NCBI RefSeq assembly: GCF_001898315.1 | Contig: NZ_MKTQ01000016.1 | Location: 61,923-125,922, forward strand | Source: Microbacterium sp. 70-16 | GTDB lineage: Bacteria > Actinomycetota > Actinomycetes > Actinomycetales > Microbacteriaceae | Length of the DNA: 64,000 nucleotides | Reading direction: 5' to 3' | Shown here: piece by piece, positions 52,939-61,929 of the stretch | How the letters are laid out: each line of letters begins with the position of its first letter | Position numbering within the stretch: position 1 is the first letter of the stretch | Translations under genes and position numbers: made by a program | Notes under the pieces: generated by a model | Databases searched by the model: none | What the model was told of the DNA's origin: nothing | Seen by the model: only the letters and a program-made list of their open reading frames with translations

Positions 52939-52944
52939 CATACT
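52939..52944 (+). promoter_or_regulatory. -10 box of the transporter gene
   Basis: CATACT, 6 nt before the ATG at 52951. Confidence 0.45.
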
Positions 52945-52950
52945 TGCGGC

Positions 52951-53571
52951 ATGGACTCCCCCCGTTCCTCCTCCCCCGCCGCCCGTGCCTCCCGCACCGC
53001 CGACCCCGGACTGATCGGTCTGCTCGGCTTCGTCATCGCGACACTCACGGCGCAGCTCGCGCACCTCGGGGTGCAGAACGAGAGCGCCGTCTTCTGGGTC
53101 GGGGCGGTGTTCGGCGGCATCGTCCAGGTGACGGCGGGCATGCTGTCGTACTTCGCCGGCGACGACTTCCACTTCATCGTCTACAACGCGTTCGGCTGGT
53201 ACTGGATCTGCATGCCCGGGTTCCTCCTCGGCGGCGAACTCGGCTTCTTCGAGGTGTCCGGGCCCGCGCAACCGCTGTTCTCGGCGATCTTCGCGGTCCT
53301 CGCGTTCGGCTTCGTCTTCGCGGGCGCGACGCACAACACGGCGTTGCCGTTGACGCTGCTGGCGGTCGCCCTCGGGCTCGGTCTCGAGGCGATCGGCACA
53401 CTTTCGGGCACGGATGCCTTGGAAGTGGCCGGCGCCTGGTTCCTGCTCGCGGCCTCGGCGCTGGCGACCTACATGCTCATCGAGAAGTTCTACTGGCGCA
53501 CGATGGGGCGCCATGTCGTGCCCCTCGGCCCTGCATGGTTCGCAGGTCCCACCGACGACCCGGAGTCCTGA
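52951..53571 (+). CDS. GPR1/FUN34/YaaH-type (acetate uptake) transporter
   Basis: 206 residues, six predicted helices. ADPGLIGLLGFVIATLTAQL matches the N-terminal NPxPxGLxGF family block in degenerate form (no second proline), GGIVQVTAGMLSYFAGDDFHFIVYNAFGWYW matches the second. Members move acetate or succinate, with proton, or ammonium. Monocistronic, divergent from nusA and convergent with the LOG gene. Confidence 0.82.
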   Translation: MDSPRSSSPAARASRTADPGLIGLLGFVIATLTAQLAHLGVQNESAVFWVGAVFGGIVQVTAGMLSYFAGDDFHFIVYNAFGWYWICMPGFLLGGELGFFEVSGPAQPLFSAIFAVLAFGFVFAGATHNTALPLTLLAVALGLGLEAIGTLSGTDALEVAGAWFLLAASALATYMLIEKFYWRTMGRHVVPLGPAWFAGPTDDPES

Positions 53572-53586
53572 CCCGCGCGGCGGGGG

Positions 53587-54642
53587 CTACGCGGGCGCCT
53601 CACCCTGCGCCGACTCGAGCTCGTTGAGGGCTCGGATGATGCGGTGCAGCTGGCCGACCCGGAACTGGTCGAGCCGCATCACAAGCCGCGGCAGGTCGAC
53701 GCGATCGTCGTCCTCAATCTCGGGGGTGAGCGCGCCGCGATGCTCGATCACGCCGTCGGCGAGCAGGTCCGCGAACCGGTCGTTCAGCGCGGCGACCTCG
53801 GCGTCGGTCGGGGCGTGCTTCAGCCGCAGCACGAGGCGTCCGCCGACCCAGCGCAGGGAGTCGTAGTTGCGATAGAACCCGGTGATCTCGCTCACCGCGG
53901 CATCCACCGAATCGGTCACAAGCACGCGGTCGAAATCGTCCGGCGACACGACACCGCCGGGAATCAGCTGCTCGTCGACGAAGCGCTGCAGTCCCGCCCA
54001 GAAGGTGCCGCCGGGGCGGTCGAGCAGGACGATCGGGGTCGGTTCGGCCTTGCCGGTCTGCTGGAGAGTGAGCAGCTCGAACATCTCGTCGAGCGTGCCG
54101 AAGCCGCCCGGCACGCAGATGAACGCGGCGGATTCCTTGACGAGCATGAGCTTGCGGGTGAAGAAGTACTTCATCGCGACGTTGCGCGAGTTCTTCGCGA
54201 TGACGGCGTTCGGCTTCTCTTCGAACGGCAGCCGGATGCTCACGCCGAGTGAGTGCTCGGCACCGGCGCCTTCGGCCGCCGCCTGCATGATGCCGGGGCC
54301 CGCGCCCGTGACGACCATCCAGCCGCGCTCGGCGAGCGCACGCGCTGCCTGCGCGGCCGCCGCATAGTGCGGGTCGTCGGGTTTCGTGCGAGCCGACCCG
54401 AAGATCGTGACCTTGGGGATGCCGCGGAACGGCTCGAACAGGCGGAACGCCGCACGCATCTCGGTGAGGGCGGCCGAGGTGATCTTCAGGTCGAGCCGGT
54501 CGGTGGGGTCGAGGCCCAAACCGATGCCCGTCGCGAGGATGCGGGCGATGAGGTCCTGATCGCTCGTGATCCCGGCATCCGCGATGATCGCGCGCAGGTC
54601 TTCGGTGACCGCCTGGGGAATCTGGGTGGAGCTGGCTGTCAT
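53587..54642 (-). CDS. LOG family protein (TIGR00730-like)
   Basis: 351 residues, cytosolic Rossmann fold. The LOG signature PGGFGTLDE is exact, preceded by MKYFFTRKLMLVKES and the nucleotide-binding GAGPGIMQAAAEGA. LOG enzymes release free cytokinin bases from nucleotides; the longer relatives like this one (extra N-terminal 75 and C-terminal 80 residues) are more often pyrimidine/purine 5'-nucleotide nucleosidases, so the actual substrate is open. CAGGGT 6 nt before the ATG is a possible -10 box. Confidence 0.88.
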   Translation of the reverse strand: MTASSTQIPQAVTEDLRAIIADAGITSDQDLIARILATGIGLGLDPTDRLDLKITSAALTEMRAAFRLFEPFRGIPKVTIFGSARTKPDDPHYAAAAQAARALAERGWMVVTGAGPGIMQAAAEGAGAEHSLGVSIRLPFEEKPNAVIAKNSRNVAMKYFFTRKLMLVKESAAFICVPGGFGTLDEMFELLTLQQTGKAEPTPIVLLDRPGGTFWAGLQRFVDEQLIPGGVVSPDDFDRVLVTDSVDAAVSEITGFYRNYDSLRWVGGRLVLRLKHAPTDAEVAALNDRFADLLADGVIEHRGALTPEIEDDDRVDLPRLVMRLDQFRVGQLHRIIRALNELESAQGEAPA

Positions 54643-54648
54643 GCCCCC

Positions 54649-54654
54649 ACCCTG
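54649..54654 (-). promoter_or_regulatory. possible -10 box of the LOG gene
   Basis: CAGGGT, minus strand, 6 nt before the ATG at 54642. Confidence 0.35.
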
Positions 54655-54723
54655 GCACGAGATGGTGAATGCGGGGTGTCGCGCGGATCGGCGGCACCCC
54701 TGACGGCGAGCGCCGTGCGGTGC

Positions 54724-54729
54724 CACAAT
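54724..54729 (+). promoter_or_regulatory. -10 box of the MGT gene
   Basis: CACAAT, 6 nt before the ATG at 54736. Confidence 0.4.
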
Positions 54730-54735
54730 TCGCGT

Positions 54736-55989
54736 ATGGAGCGGTTCATGGTGACGGCGATGCCGTTCTCGGGGCATGTCGCTCCCCTCGCCGCGGTCGC
54801 GGCGGCCCTCGTGGAGCGCGGGCACGACGTGCGGTTCTACACGGGTGCGGCGTTCCAGGCGCAGGTCGAGGCGACGGGCGCACGATTCGTGCCGTGGCGC
54901 GCCGCGCCCGACTTCGACGAGCAGAACCTCGCGGCGACCTTTCCGCGTCTGGTCGGCAAGAAGGGGTTCAGCCAGCTGATGATCAACATGGAGGACCTCT
55001 TCATCTCGACGGCCCCGGCGCAGCTCGACGACGTGCGCGCCGAGTGGCAGCGCGCCCCGTGGGACGTGCTCGTGAGTGACGAAGCCTCCATCGCGCCGAG
55101 CATCATCGCCGAGGCGATCGGATGCCGCTGGGCGACCGTCGCCGTCCTGCCGCTCCACCTGATGTCACCTGCGGGTCCGCCGCCGGGGCTGGGGTTGCGG
55201 CCCGGGCGGACCGTCGTCGGTCGCGCGCGCGATGCGGCGCTGCGCGCGCTCGTGCCCGCGCTGTCGGGGCGGTTGAAGACCGCGGCGAACCGTGCTCGCG
55301 AAGCGGTCGGACTGCCGGCGGCATCCGTCGGATTCGAGCATCAGGTATGGACGCACGACCTGATCCTCGCGTCGGGATGCCCCGCGCTCGACTTCGACCT
55401 CCCCGATCGACCGGACTTCCTGCACTGGGTCGGGAGACTGTCGACACCGATTGCCATCCCGGCACCGCCGTGGTGGTGCGACCTTGACGGGCGCCGCGTG
55501 ATCGCCGTGACCCAGGGCACGCAGAACGTCGACCCCACCGATCTGCTGCAGCCCGCCCTCGAGGCGCTTGCGGACGAGGATGCCATCGTCGTCGCGACGA
55601 CGGGCGTGCGCGGTGTGGACCCCCTGCCGTTCGCCGTGCCGCGGAACGTGCGCACGGCGTCACGCGTGCCGTTCGACGACCTCTTCCCGCGCCTCGACGT
55701 GCTCGTCACGAACGGCGGCTGGGGTGGCGTGCTGACGGCACTCTCGCACGGCGTGCCCCTCGTCGTCGCGGGCGGCGATCTCGACAAGCCCGAGGTCGCC
55801 GGCCGCGTCGCGGCCGCGGGTGCGGGCGTGAACCTCAAGACCGGCAGGCCGAAGCCCGCCGCCGTGCGGGCGGCGGCCGCCGAGGTCACCGCGCACCCCT
55901 CCTACCGGCAGCGTGCGCGGGCGGTGGCGGCGCAACTCGCCGCGGCAGGCGACGCGGCGCGGGCGGCGGAGCTGCTGGAGGCGCTGTAG
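54736..55989 (+). CDS. MGT/UGT-family glycosyltransferase (GT1)
   Basis: 417 residues, GT-B fold. The N-terminus MPFSGHVAPLAAVAAALVERGHDV is the acceptor-binding opening of macrolide-type glycosyltransferases; the donor motif near the C-terminus reads TNGGWGGVLTALSHGVPLVVAGGDLDKPEVAGRV (histidine of the canonical HxG replaced by N-G-G). It uses a nucleotide sugar to modify a hydrophobic small molecule, perhaps for detoxification. No biosynthetic cluster surrounds it. A GC-rich stretch without T run separates it from proS. Confidence 0.88.
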   Translation: MERFMVTAMPFSGHVAPLAAVAAALVERGHDVRFYTGAAFQAQVEATGARFVPWRAAPDFDEQNLAATFPRLVGKKGFSQLMINMEDLFISTAPAQLDDVRAEWQRAPWDVLVSDEASIAPSIIAEAIGCRWATVAVLPLHLMSPAGPPPGLGLRPGRTVVGRARDAALRALVPALSGRLKTAANRAREAVGLPAASVGFEHQVWTHDLILASGCPALDFDLPDRPDFLHWVGRLSTPIAIPAPPWWCDLDGRRVIAVTQGTQNVDPTDLLQPALEALADEDAIVVATTGVRGVDPLPFAVPRNVRTASRVPFDDLFPRLDVLVTNGGWGGVLTALSHGVPLVVAGGDLDKPEVAGRVAAAGAGVNLKTGRPKPAAVRAAAAEVTAHPSYRQRARAVAAQLAAAGDAARAAELLEAL

Positions 55990-56061
55990 CCCGGCGGTTC
56001 GGTCGGATAGGCCGGTTCAGCGGGCCCGGCCGGCCCGGCCGGATCAGCGCGCTCAGCCGGC

Positions 56062-57825
56062 TCAGCGCGCGAGGCGCGCGACGACTTCCGTCGCCGGCAC
56101 GACCTCGCGGTCGCCGGTGCGGCGGTCCCACAGCTCCACCTGACCGTCGGCGGCATCGCGACCGACGATCACGATCTGCGGCACACCGATGAGCTCGGCG
56201 TCACCGAACTTCACGCCCGGCGACACCTTGGGTCGGTCGTCGTAGAGCACGTCGAAGCCCGCGGCATCCAGCTCGTCCGACAGCGACGTGGCGAGGTCGA
56301 ACGCGACGGCATCGCGCCCCGTCGCCACGACCTGCACGTCAAAGGGCGCGATGGCCTGAGGCCACACGAGACCCTTGTCGTCGTTGTTGAGCTCGGCGAG
56401 CGCCGCGAGGATGCGCGTCACGCCGATGCCGTACGAGCCCATCGTCACCGTGACGAGCTTGCCGTTCTCGTCGAGGACCTTCAGGCCCAGCGTCTCAGCG
56501 AAGAAGCGGCCGAGCTGGAAGACGTGGCCGATCTCCATGCCACGCGCGAGCTCGACGGGGCCCGAGCCGTCAGGCGCCGGGTCGCCGGGGCGCACGTTCG
56601 CGACCTCGACGACGCCGTCTGCGAAGAAGTCGCGGCCCGCAACCACCGAGTGCGCGTGCTTCTGGTCGATGTTGGCGCCGGTGATCCAGCTGGTGCCCTC
56701 GCCGACGCGCGGGTCGACGACGTAGCGGATGCCGGTCGCCGACTCCTCGCCGAGGATCGCGCCCTCGGGCGACCAGGGACCGATGTAGCCCTTGACCAGC
56801 AGCGGGTTGCGCTCGAAGTCCTCCGCCGTCGCGGCCTCGACCGCGGCCGGGGCGAAAGCGACCTCGGCGCGCTTGTCGTCGACCTCGCGGTCGCCGGGCA
56901 GGCCCACGACGACGAGCTCGCGCGTGCCGTCGAGGTGCGTCAGCGCGAGCACGACGTTCTTGAGCGTGTCGGCCGCGGTGTACTCCCTCGCCGAGGTGTC
57001 GAGCACGGCGTTGCTGTGCGCGACGAGCGTGTCGATCGTCGGGGTGTTCGGCGAGTCGAAGACGACGGGAGCGCCCGCGGCGTCGAACGGCAACGCGTCG
57101 GGCGCGTCGGTCGTGAACGCCTCGACGTTGGCGGCGTAACCGCCCGCCGACCGGACGAACGTGTCCTCACCGACGGCGGTGGGGTGCAGGAACTCCTCGC
57201 TGCGCGCGCCGCCCATGAGGCCGTTGTCGGCCGCGACGATGACGTACTCCATGCCGAGGCGCTGGAAGATGCGCTCGTAGGCATCGCGCTGGCGCATGTA
57301 CGAGGCATCCTGGCCCTCGTCGGTGTAGTCGAACGAGTAGGCATCCTTCATCGTGAACTCGCGGCCGCGCAGCAGGCCCGCGCGGGGGCGTGCCTCGTCG
57401 CGGTACTTGTCCTGAATTTGGTAGATCGTCAGCGGCAGGTCCTTGTACGACGAGTACAGGTCCTTCACGAGCAGGGTGAACATCTCCTCGTGCGTGGGCG
57501 CGAGCAGGTAGTCGGCGCCCTTGCGGTCCTGCAGGCGGAAGATGCCGTCGCCGTACGAGGTCCACCGGCCCGACTGCTCGTAGGGGTCGCGGGGCAGCAA
57601 CGCCGGGAAGTGCACCTCGAACGCGCCCGCGGCGGCCATCTCTTCGCGGATGATCGCCTCGATCTTCGCCTTGACCCTCAGGCCCAGCGGCAGCCACGTG
57701 AAGATGCCGGGCGCGGCACGGCGGATGTAGCCGGCGCGCACGAGCAGCTTGTGGCTCGTGACCTCGGCATCCGAGGGGTCTTCGCGGAGCGTGCGGAGGA
57801 AGAACTTCGACAGACGTGTGACCAC
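56062..57825 (-). CDS. proS: prolyl-tRNA synthetase
   Basis: 587 residues, bacterial-type class II synthetase: motif 1 near 45 ([15 protein letters not shown]), motif 2 ([26 protein letters not shown]), the YbaK-like editing insertion (about 225-395), motif 3 ([14 protein letters not shown]) and an anticodon-binding domain at the end. GTG at 57825 ([16 protein letters not shown]) fits the family N-terminus and the TAGACT box 8 nt upstream; a TTG three codons earlier overlaps that box. Monocistronic. Confidence 0.96.
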   Translation of the reverse strand: MVTRLSKFFLRTLREDPSDAEVTSHKLLVRAGYIRRAAPGIFTWLPLGLRVKAKIEAIIREEMAAAGAFEVHFPALLPRDPYEQSGRWTSYGDGIFRLQDRKGADYLLAPTHEEMFTLLVKDLYSSYKDLPLTIYQIQDKYRDEARPRAGLLRGREFTMKDAYSFDYTDEGQDASYMRQRDAYERIFQRLGMEYVIVAADNGLMGGARSEEFLHPTAVGEDTFVRSAGGYAANVEAFTTDAPDALPFDAAGAPVVFDSPNTPTIDTLVAHSNAVLDTSAREYTAADTLKNVVLALTHLDGTRELVVVGLPGDREVDDKRAEVAFAPAAVEAATAEDFERNPLLVKGYIGPWSPEGAILGEESATGIRYVVDPRVGEGTSWITGANIDQKHAHSVVAGRDFFADGVVEVANVRPGDPAPDGSGPVELARGMEIGHVFQLGRFFAETLGLKVLDENGKLVTVTMGSYGIGVTRILAALAELNNDDKGLVWPQAIAPFDVQVVATGRDAVAFDLATSLSDELDAAGFDVLYDDRPKVSPGVKFGDAELIGVPQIVIVGRDAADGQVELWDRRTGDREVVPATEVVARLAR

Positions 57826-57833
57826 GAGGGTCA

Positions 57834-57839
57834 AGTCTA
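57834..57839 (-). promoter_or_regulatory. -10 box of proS
   Basis: TAGACT, minus strand, 8 nt before the GTG at 57825. Confidence 0.5.
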
Positions 57840-57904
57840 CGGACCCCGCGCGCCGGTGTTTCGGGCATCCGTGCTGAAGCCTGTCGCTCGGATGCCCGCA
57901 TCGA

Positions 57905-57928
57905 TAGACTAAGTCACATGACTAAGTC
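57905..57928 (+). promoter_or_regulatory. -10 box and candidate operator of phd-vapC
   Basis: TAGACT at 57905-57910 lies 7 nt before the ATG. Two copies of GACTAAGTC (each GACT-A-AGTC, an inverted repeat), at 57907 and 57920, 13 bp apart, cover the -10 box, the transcript start and the first codons; a natural site for autoregulation by the antitoxin. Confidence 0.5.
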
Positions 57929-58184
57929 GTCCGATCGCATCGTCGTCGGAGTCCATGAGGCGAAGACGCACCTGTCGCGCCTCCTGCACGACGTCGAGAG
58001 CGGCGTCGAAGTGCAGATCAACCGGGGCACGACGCCCATCGCCCGCATCGTTCCCCTCGAGCGCTCGACACCGCAGCGGCAGCTCGGCACGCTCCGCGGT
58101 CGGATCCAAATGGCGGACGACTTCGACGAGGTCGATGAAGAGACGATCGACCTGTTCGAGAACGGCGAGATCCTCCCCGCATGA
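57918..58184 (+). CDS. Phd/YefM-type antitoxin
   Basis: 88 residues. N-terminal DNA-binding Phd fold ([20 protein letters not shown], residues 10-29, then [16 protein letters not shown]), followed by a flexible acidic C-terminus ([18 protein letters not shown]) that would wrap the toxin. It represses its own promoter together with the toxin by analogy with Phd/Doc and VapBC. Its stop overlaps the vapC start by 4 nt. Leaderless by the position of TAGACT. Confidence 0.9.
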   Translation: MTKSSDRIVVGVHEAKTHLSRLLHDVESGVEVQINRGTTPIARIVPLERSTPQRQLGTLRGRIQMADDFDEVDEETIDLFENGEILPA

Positions 58185-58573
58185 GCTCGTTCCTGCTCGA
58201 CACCCACATCTGGATCTGGATGCTGGAGGACAGCCCGCGCCTTCAAGGCATCCAGCGTGCGACTGTCGAGGACGCCGAGAACAGCCTGCTCCTGTCCGTC
58301 GCCAGCGTGTGGGAGATGTCGGTCAAGACGCACGCCGGCCGACTGACCTCGCCCCTGCGCACGGCGGCACACTTCCGCGAGCAGCTCGAGCTGACGAACG
58401 TGGAACTCGTGCCGATCGAGTTCGAGCACGCTGTCACCGCGGGCGCTCTTCCGCCACACCACCGCGACCCGTTCGATCGGATGATCGTCGCGCAGGCGCA
58501 GACCCTCGGCGTCCCGATCGTCAGCGCTGATGCCAAGCTGTCGGTGTACGACGTCGACCTCCTCACGGACTGA
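58181..58573 (+). CDS. VapC-like PIN-domain toxin
   Basis: 130 residues, PIN nuclease expected to cut tRNA or rRNA when free of antitoxin. The acidic site is complete: D7 in LLDTHI, E45 in SVWEMS, D96 and D99 in HRDPFDRM, and D117 in SADAKL. Paired with a Phd-type rather than AbrB-type antitoxin. The RNB ribonuclease gene begins 3 nt after its stop, so all three share one transcript. Confidence 0.92.
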   Translation: MSSFLLDTHIWIWMLEDSPRLQGIQRATVEDAENSLLLSVASVWEMSVKTHAGRLTSPLRTAAHFREQLELTNVELVPIEFEHAVTAGALPPHHRDPFDRMIVAQAQTLGVPIVSADAKLSVYDVDLLTD

Positions 58574-58576
58574 GCC

Positions 58577-60025
58577 ATGCCACACCGCCGTTCGCGCCTG
58601 CACCCGACCGCCACCGGCGGCGACCTCGCTGCCTCGCTCACGGCGCTGCGCCGCTCGCTCGAGCTGCCGGATGCCTTCCCGCCCGACGCGCAGGCCGAAG
58701 CCGAGCGCGCGGCGCGCGAGGTCCCCGTCGAACCCGACAGCGCCGCGGACGGCGCTGGACTGGCGGACCTGCGCGACATCGAGTTCCTCACGATCGACCC
58801 CGCGGGTTCGACCGACCTCGACCAGGCGCTGCATCTCGAGCGCACCGGCTCGGGGGCGATCCTGCACTACGCGATCGCCGACGTGCCGGCGTACGTCGAG
58901 CCCGGCGGCGCGCTGGATGCCGAGGCCCGGCGTCGCGGCCAGACGATGTATGCCCCGGACGGGCGCATCCCGCTTCATCCGCCGATCCTCAGCGAAGACG
59001 CGGCCTCGCTGCTGCCGGATGTCGACCGCCGCGCATTCGTATGGCGCTTCGTCCTCGACGAGGGCGCGCGCCCCACCGAGACGACGCTCACGCGCGGCGT
59101 CATCCGGTCGCGCGCGCAGTGGTCATACGTCGACGCGCAGCGCGCGATCGACGCCGGCGACGGCCCCGCGAGCCTCCTCGCGATGCCGTGGTTCGGTGCC
59201 GCGCGCACCGACCGCGAGCGCGAGCGCGGCGGCGCGAGCCTGAACATCCCCGAGGCGCGCGTCGTTCCGGACGGCGACGGCTACCGACTCGAGCTCGACT
59301 ACGGCGTGCCGCTCGAGGACTGGAACGCGCACGTGTCGCTGATGACCGGCATGGCCGCGGCCGAGATCATGCTGGCCGGGCGCGTCGGCATCCTGCGCAC
59401 GATGCCGCCCGCCGACGCCGCAGACATCGCGGACTTCCGCGCGCACACGATCGCGCTCGGTCTGCCGTGGCGCCTCAACGTGAGCTACGGCGACTACCTG
59501 CGGGGCCTCGACCGCTCCCCCGCAGCGCGCGCCGTCAAGGAGTACGCCGCGGGCCTCTTCCGCGGCGCGGGCTATGTCGCCTTCGACGGCGAAGTGCCCG
59601 CGCAGACCGAGCAGTCCGCTATCGGCGCGGCATACGCGCACACGACGGCGCCGCTACGGCGGCTCGTCGACCGCTGGTCACTCGTCGTCTGCGAGGCCCT
59701 CGCGAACGGTCGCGAGGTACCGGAGTGGGCGCGCGCGTCACTGCCCGACCTGCCCAAGCTCATGGGACGCAGCGCCCAGAAGGCCTCGCAGCTGGATGCC
59801 GGGTCTCTCGACCGCGTCGAGGCGGCGCTGCTGACGGGGCACGAGGGCGAGACGTTCGAGGGCGTCGTGCTCGCCCAGCGCGGCGACGGCGCGCGCGTGC
59901 AGCTGACGTCGCCGCCCGTCGAGGCGAAGGTCAAAGGGCTGGATGCCGCCCCCGGCAGCACCGTGCGGCTGCGGCTGGACGCGGCATCCGTCATCGAGGG
60001 AACACTCGACTTCTCGCCCGCCTGA
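58577..60025 (+). CDS. RNB domain-containing ribonuclease
   Basis: 482 residues, RNase II/R-type 3'-to-5' exoribonuclease. The RNB active site reads DPAGSTDLDQA: three of the four acidic residues of DxxxxxDxDD are kept, the last is glutamine, as I recall from other actinobacterial members. AHTTAPLRRLVDR is the second RNB block; a short S1-like C-terminus follows (about 410-482) and the N-terminal cold-shock domains are missing, so the protein is compact. It lies 3 nt behind vapC; the AACAGGC repeat follows its stop. Confidence 0.88.
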   Translation: MPHRRSRLHPTATGGDLAASLTALRRSLELPDAFPPDAQAEAERAAREVPVEPDSAADGAGLADLRDIEFLTIDPAGSTDLDQALHLERTGSGAILHYAIADVPAYVEPGGALDAEARRRGQTMYAPDGRIPLHPPILSEDAASLLPDVDRRAFVWRFVLDEGARPTETTLTRGVIRSRAQWSYVDAQRAIDAGDGPASLLAMPWFGAARTDRERERGGASLNIPEARVVPDGDGYRLELDYGVPLEDWNAHVSLMTGMAAAEIMLAGRVGILRTMPPADAADIADFRAHTIALGLPWRLNVSYGDYLRGLDRSPAARAVKEYAAGLFRGAGYVAFDGEVPAQTEQSAIGAAYAHTTAPLRRLVDRWSLVVCEALANGREVPEWARASLPDLPKLMGRSAQKASQLDAGSLDRVEAALLTGHEGETFEGVVLAQRGDGARVQLTSPPVEAKVKGLDAAPGSTVRLRLDAASVIEGTLDFSPA

Positions 60026-60051
60026 GCCGGCCGCCGGAGGCGGCGCGGGGT

Positions 60052-60135
60052 CTGCGCGAAAACAGGCGATCGCGCGAGAACAGGCCAGATCGCCGACGGT
60101 TCGCCTGTTTTGGTGCGGATGCCTGTTCTGGCGCG
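60052..60135. repeat. AACAGGC phased tetrad, copy 3
   Basis: GAAAACAGGC at 60058, GAGAACAGGC at 60076; inverted GCCTGTTTTG at 60103 and GCCTGTTCTG at 60121. Both spacings are 18 bp and the first-to-first distance 45 bp, as in copy 1. Behind the RNB gene, before gntR. Confidence 0.9.
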
Positions 60136-60201
60136 CCCCTTCCGCGCGGCGCCCACCGCCCGCCGCCAACCCCACACCCAACTTGTGTCACGCGCACCAG
60201 C

Positions 60202-60213
60202 GCAATATATTGC
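60202..60213 (+). promoter_or_regulatory. operator-like palindrome over the gntR -10 box
   Basis: GCAATATATTGC is a perfect 12-bp palindrome; it contains TATATT (60206-60211), 7 nt before the GTG. The regulator may bind here and control both genes. Confidence 0.55.
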
Positions 60214-60218
60214 ATATC

Positions 60219-60884
60219 GTGCCCGTTCCCACCGAGACCCTCCCTCCGCGCTCCCTCCTGCGCGACGACGTGTACGCGCGACTGCGCGACGCGATCGTGG
60301 ACGGCACCCTCGCTCCCGACGAGCAGCTGCGCGACATGGAGCTCGCGACCTGGCTCGGCGTCAGCCGCACCCCCGTGCGCGAAGCGCTGCTCGAACTCGC
60401 CCGGGCTGGGCTCGTGCGCGCAACGCCCGGCAAGTCGACCGTCGTCGCCCCGGTTGACCCCGCCGCCGTGCGCGACGCGCAGTCGGTCGTCGCCGCGATG
60501 CACGCCCTCGCGGTGCGTGAGGCTGTTGCCCGGCTCACTCCCGAGGACCTCGCCGAGATGCGCGACGCGAACGCCGCCTTCGCCGAGGCACAGCGCCGCG
60601 GCGACGTCGATGCGGCACTGGATGCCGACGAGCGCTTCCACCGCGTGGCGATCGTCGCGAGCGGCAACCGCGCCGCCGCGCAGGTCATCGCACAGTACGA
60701 GCCCGTCCTGCGGCGCGCCGAGCGCTTGCGCTTCGCGTCGCACGAGGGCGAGGCATCCGCTGAGCGTCACAACGCGCTCATCGCGCTGTGCACGTCAGGC
60801 GACGTGGATGCCGCGGCGGATCTCGCCGCGCAGACCTGGCAGACCCTCACCCTCCCACCCGTCGACGAAGGAGACACCCGATGA
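60219..60884 (+). CDS. GntR-family (FCD) transcriptional regulator
   Basis: 221 residues. Winged helix at 15-80 ([46 protein letters not shown], the GntR signature) and a helical FCD ligand domain from about 90, with the histidines of DERFHRVAI and ERHNALI as metal ligands. Start GTG at 60219 leaves the palindrome as a leaderless promoter. Its TGA overlaps the acdS start, so it most likely senses the ACC deaminase substrate or a related amino acid. Confidence 0.9.
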   Translation: MPVPTETLPPRSLLRDDVYARLRDAIVDGTLAPDEQLRDMELATWLGVSRTPVREALLELARAGLVRATPGKSTVVAPVDPAAVRDAQSVVAAMHALAVREAVARLTPEDLAEMRDANAAFAEAQRRGDVDAALDADERFHRVAIVASGNRAAAQVIAQYEPVLRRAERLRFASHEGEASAERHNALIALCTSGDVDAAADLAAQTWQTLTLPPVDEGDTR

Positions 60885-61909
60885 TGCTCCACGAGTTCCC
60901 CCGCTACCCGCTCACGTTCGGACCGAGCCCGCTGCAGCACCTCAAGCGGCTCACGCAGTACCTCGGCGGCGCGCAGGTGTGGGCCAAGCGCGAGGATGTC
61001 TCCAGCGGCCTCGCGTTCGGCGGCAACAAGGTGCGCAAGCTCGAGTACATCGTCCCCGACATCCTGGCATCGGGCGCCGACACGCTCGTCTCGATCGGCG
61101 GCTACCAGTCCAACCACACGCGCCAGGTCGCGGCGGTCGCCGCACACCTGGGGCTGAAGGCCCGCCTCGTGCAGGAGAAGTGGGTGCCGTGGGAAGACCC
61201 CACCAACGATCAGGTCGGCAACATCTTGCTGTCGCGCATGATGGGCGCCGACTCCCGGCTGGATGCCGCAGGTTTCGACATCGGCATCCGCGATTCGTGG
61301 AAGCAGGCGCTCGCCGAGGTCGAGGCCGCGGGCGGCACGCCCTACCCGATCCCGGCGGGTGCGTCCGAGCATCCCCTCGGCGGACTCGGCTTCGCGAACT
61401 GGGCGTTCGAGGTCGCCGAGCAGGAGAAGCAGCTCGGCGTCTTCTTCGACACGATCGTCGTCTGCACCGTGACCGGCTCGACGCACGCCGGCATGATCGC
61501 CGGCTTCGCGGCGCTAGAAGACCTGACGGGTGTCAGGCGTCGTGTGATCGGCATCGACGCGTCGGCGACGCTCGAGCAGACGCGCGACCAGGTCGCCCGC
61601 ATCGCCCGGAACACCGCCGCGCTGATCGAACTCGGCCGCGACCTGCGCGACGACGAGATCCAGGTGCTCGAGGGCTGGGCCGGCGACCTCTACGGCGTGC
61701 CGGTCGCATCGACGATGGATGCCATGGCGCTCGGCGCGCAGCTCGAGGCGATGATCACCGACCCGGTCTACGAGGGCAAGTCGCTCGCGGGCCTCATCGA
61801 CCTCGTCAAGACGGGCGACATCGGCAAGGACTCGACGGTGCTCTACGCGCACCTCGGCGGCCAGCCCGCGATCAACGCGTACCACTCGCTGTGGGACCCG
61901 GCCGCCTGA
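60881..61909 (+). CDS. acdS: 1-aminocyclopropane-1-carboxylate deaminase
   Basis: 342 residues, PLP enzyme splitting ACC, the plant ethylene precursor, into 2-oxobutyrate and ammonia. [21 protein letters not shown] opens it; the PLP lysine is K50 in [12 protein letters not shown]297-E298 (DPVYEGKS) and L325 (YAHLGG) match the glutamate and leucine that separate true ACC deaminases from D-cysteine desulfhydrase, which has serine and threonine there. GAAGGAG precedes the ATG. It shares an operon with the GntR regulator. Confidence 0.93.
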   Translation: MMLHEFPRYPLTFGPSPLQHLKRLTQYLGGAQVWAKREDVSSGLAFGGNKVRKLEYIVPDILASGADTLVSIGGYQSNHTRQVAAVAAHLGLKARLVQEKWVPWEDPTNDQVGNILLSRMMGADSRLDAAGFDIGIRDSWKQALAEVEAAGGTPYPIPAGASEHPLGGLGFANWAFEVAEQEKQLGVFFDTIVVCTVTGSTHAGMIAGFAALEDLTGVRRRVIGIDASATLEQTRDQVARIARNTAALIELGRDLRDDEIQVLEGWAGDLYGVPVASTMDAMALGAQLEAMITDPVYEGKSLAGLIDLVKTGDIGKDSTVLYAHLGGQPAINAYHSLWDPAA

Positions 61910-61917
61910 GTCGGCGC

Positions 61918-61923
61918 TAGCGT
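61918..61923 (+). promoter_or_regulatory. -10 box of pcp
   Basis: TAGCGT, 6 nt before the GTG at 61930. Confidence 0.55.
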
Positions 61924-61929
61924 GAAGCG

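Noticed and set aside
52830..53627. Alternative frames overlapping the acetate-type transporter
   Set aside because: Only the frame at 52951-53571 has membrane helices and family motifs; the others are composition artefacts.
59041..61920. Very long plus-strand frame across rnb, gntR and acdS
   Set aside because: Crosses three well-supported genes in a different frame and is almost entirely Arg/Ala/Pro.
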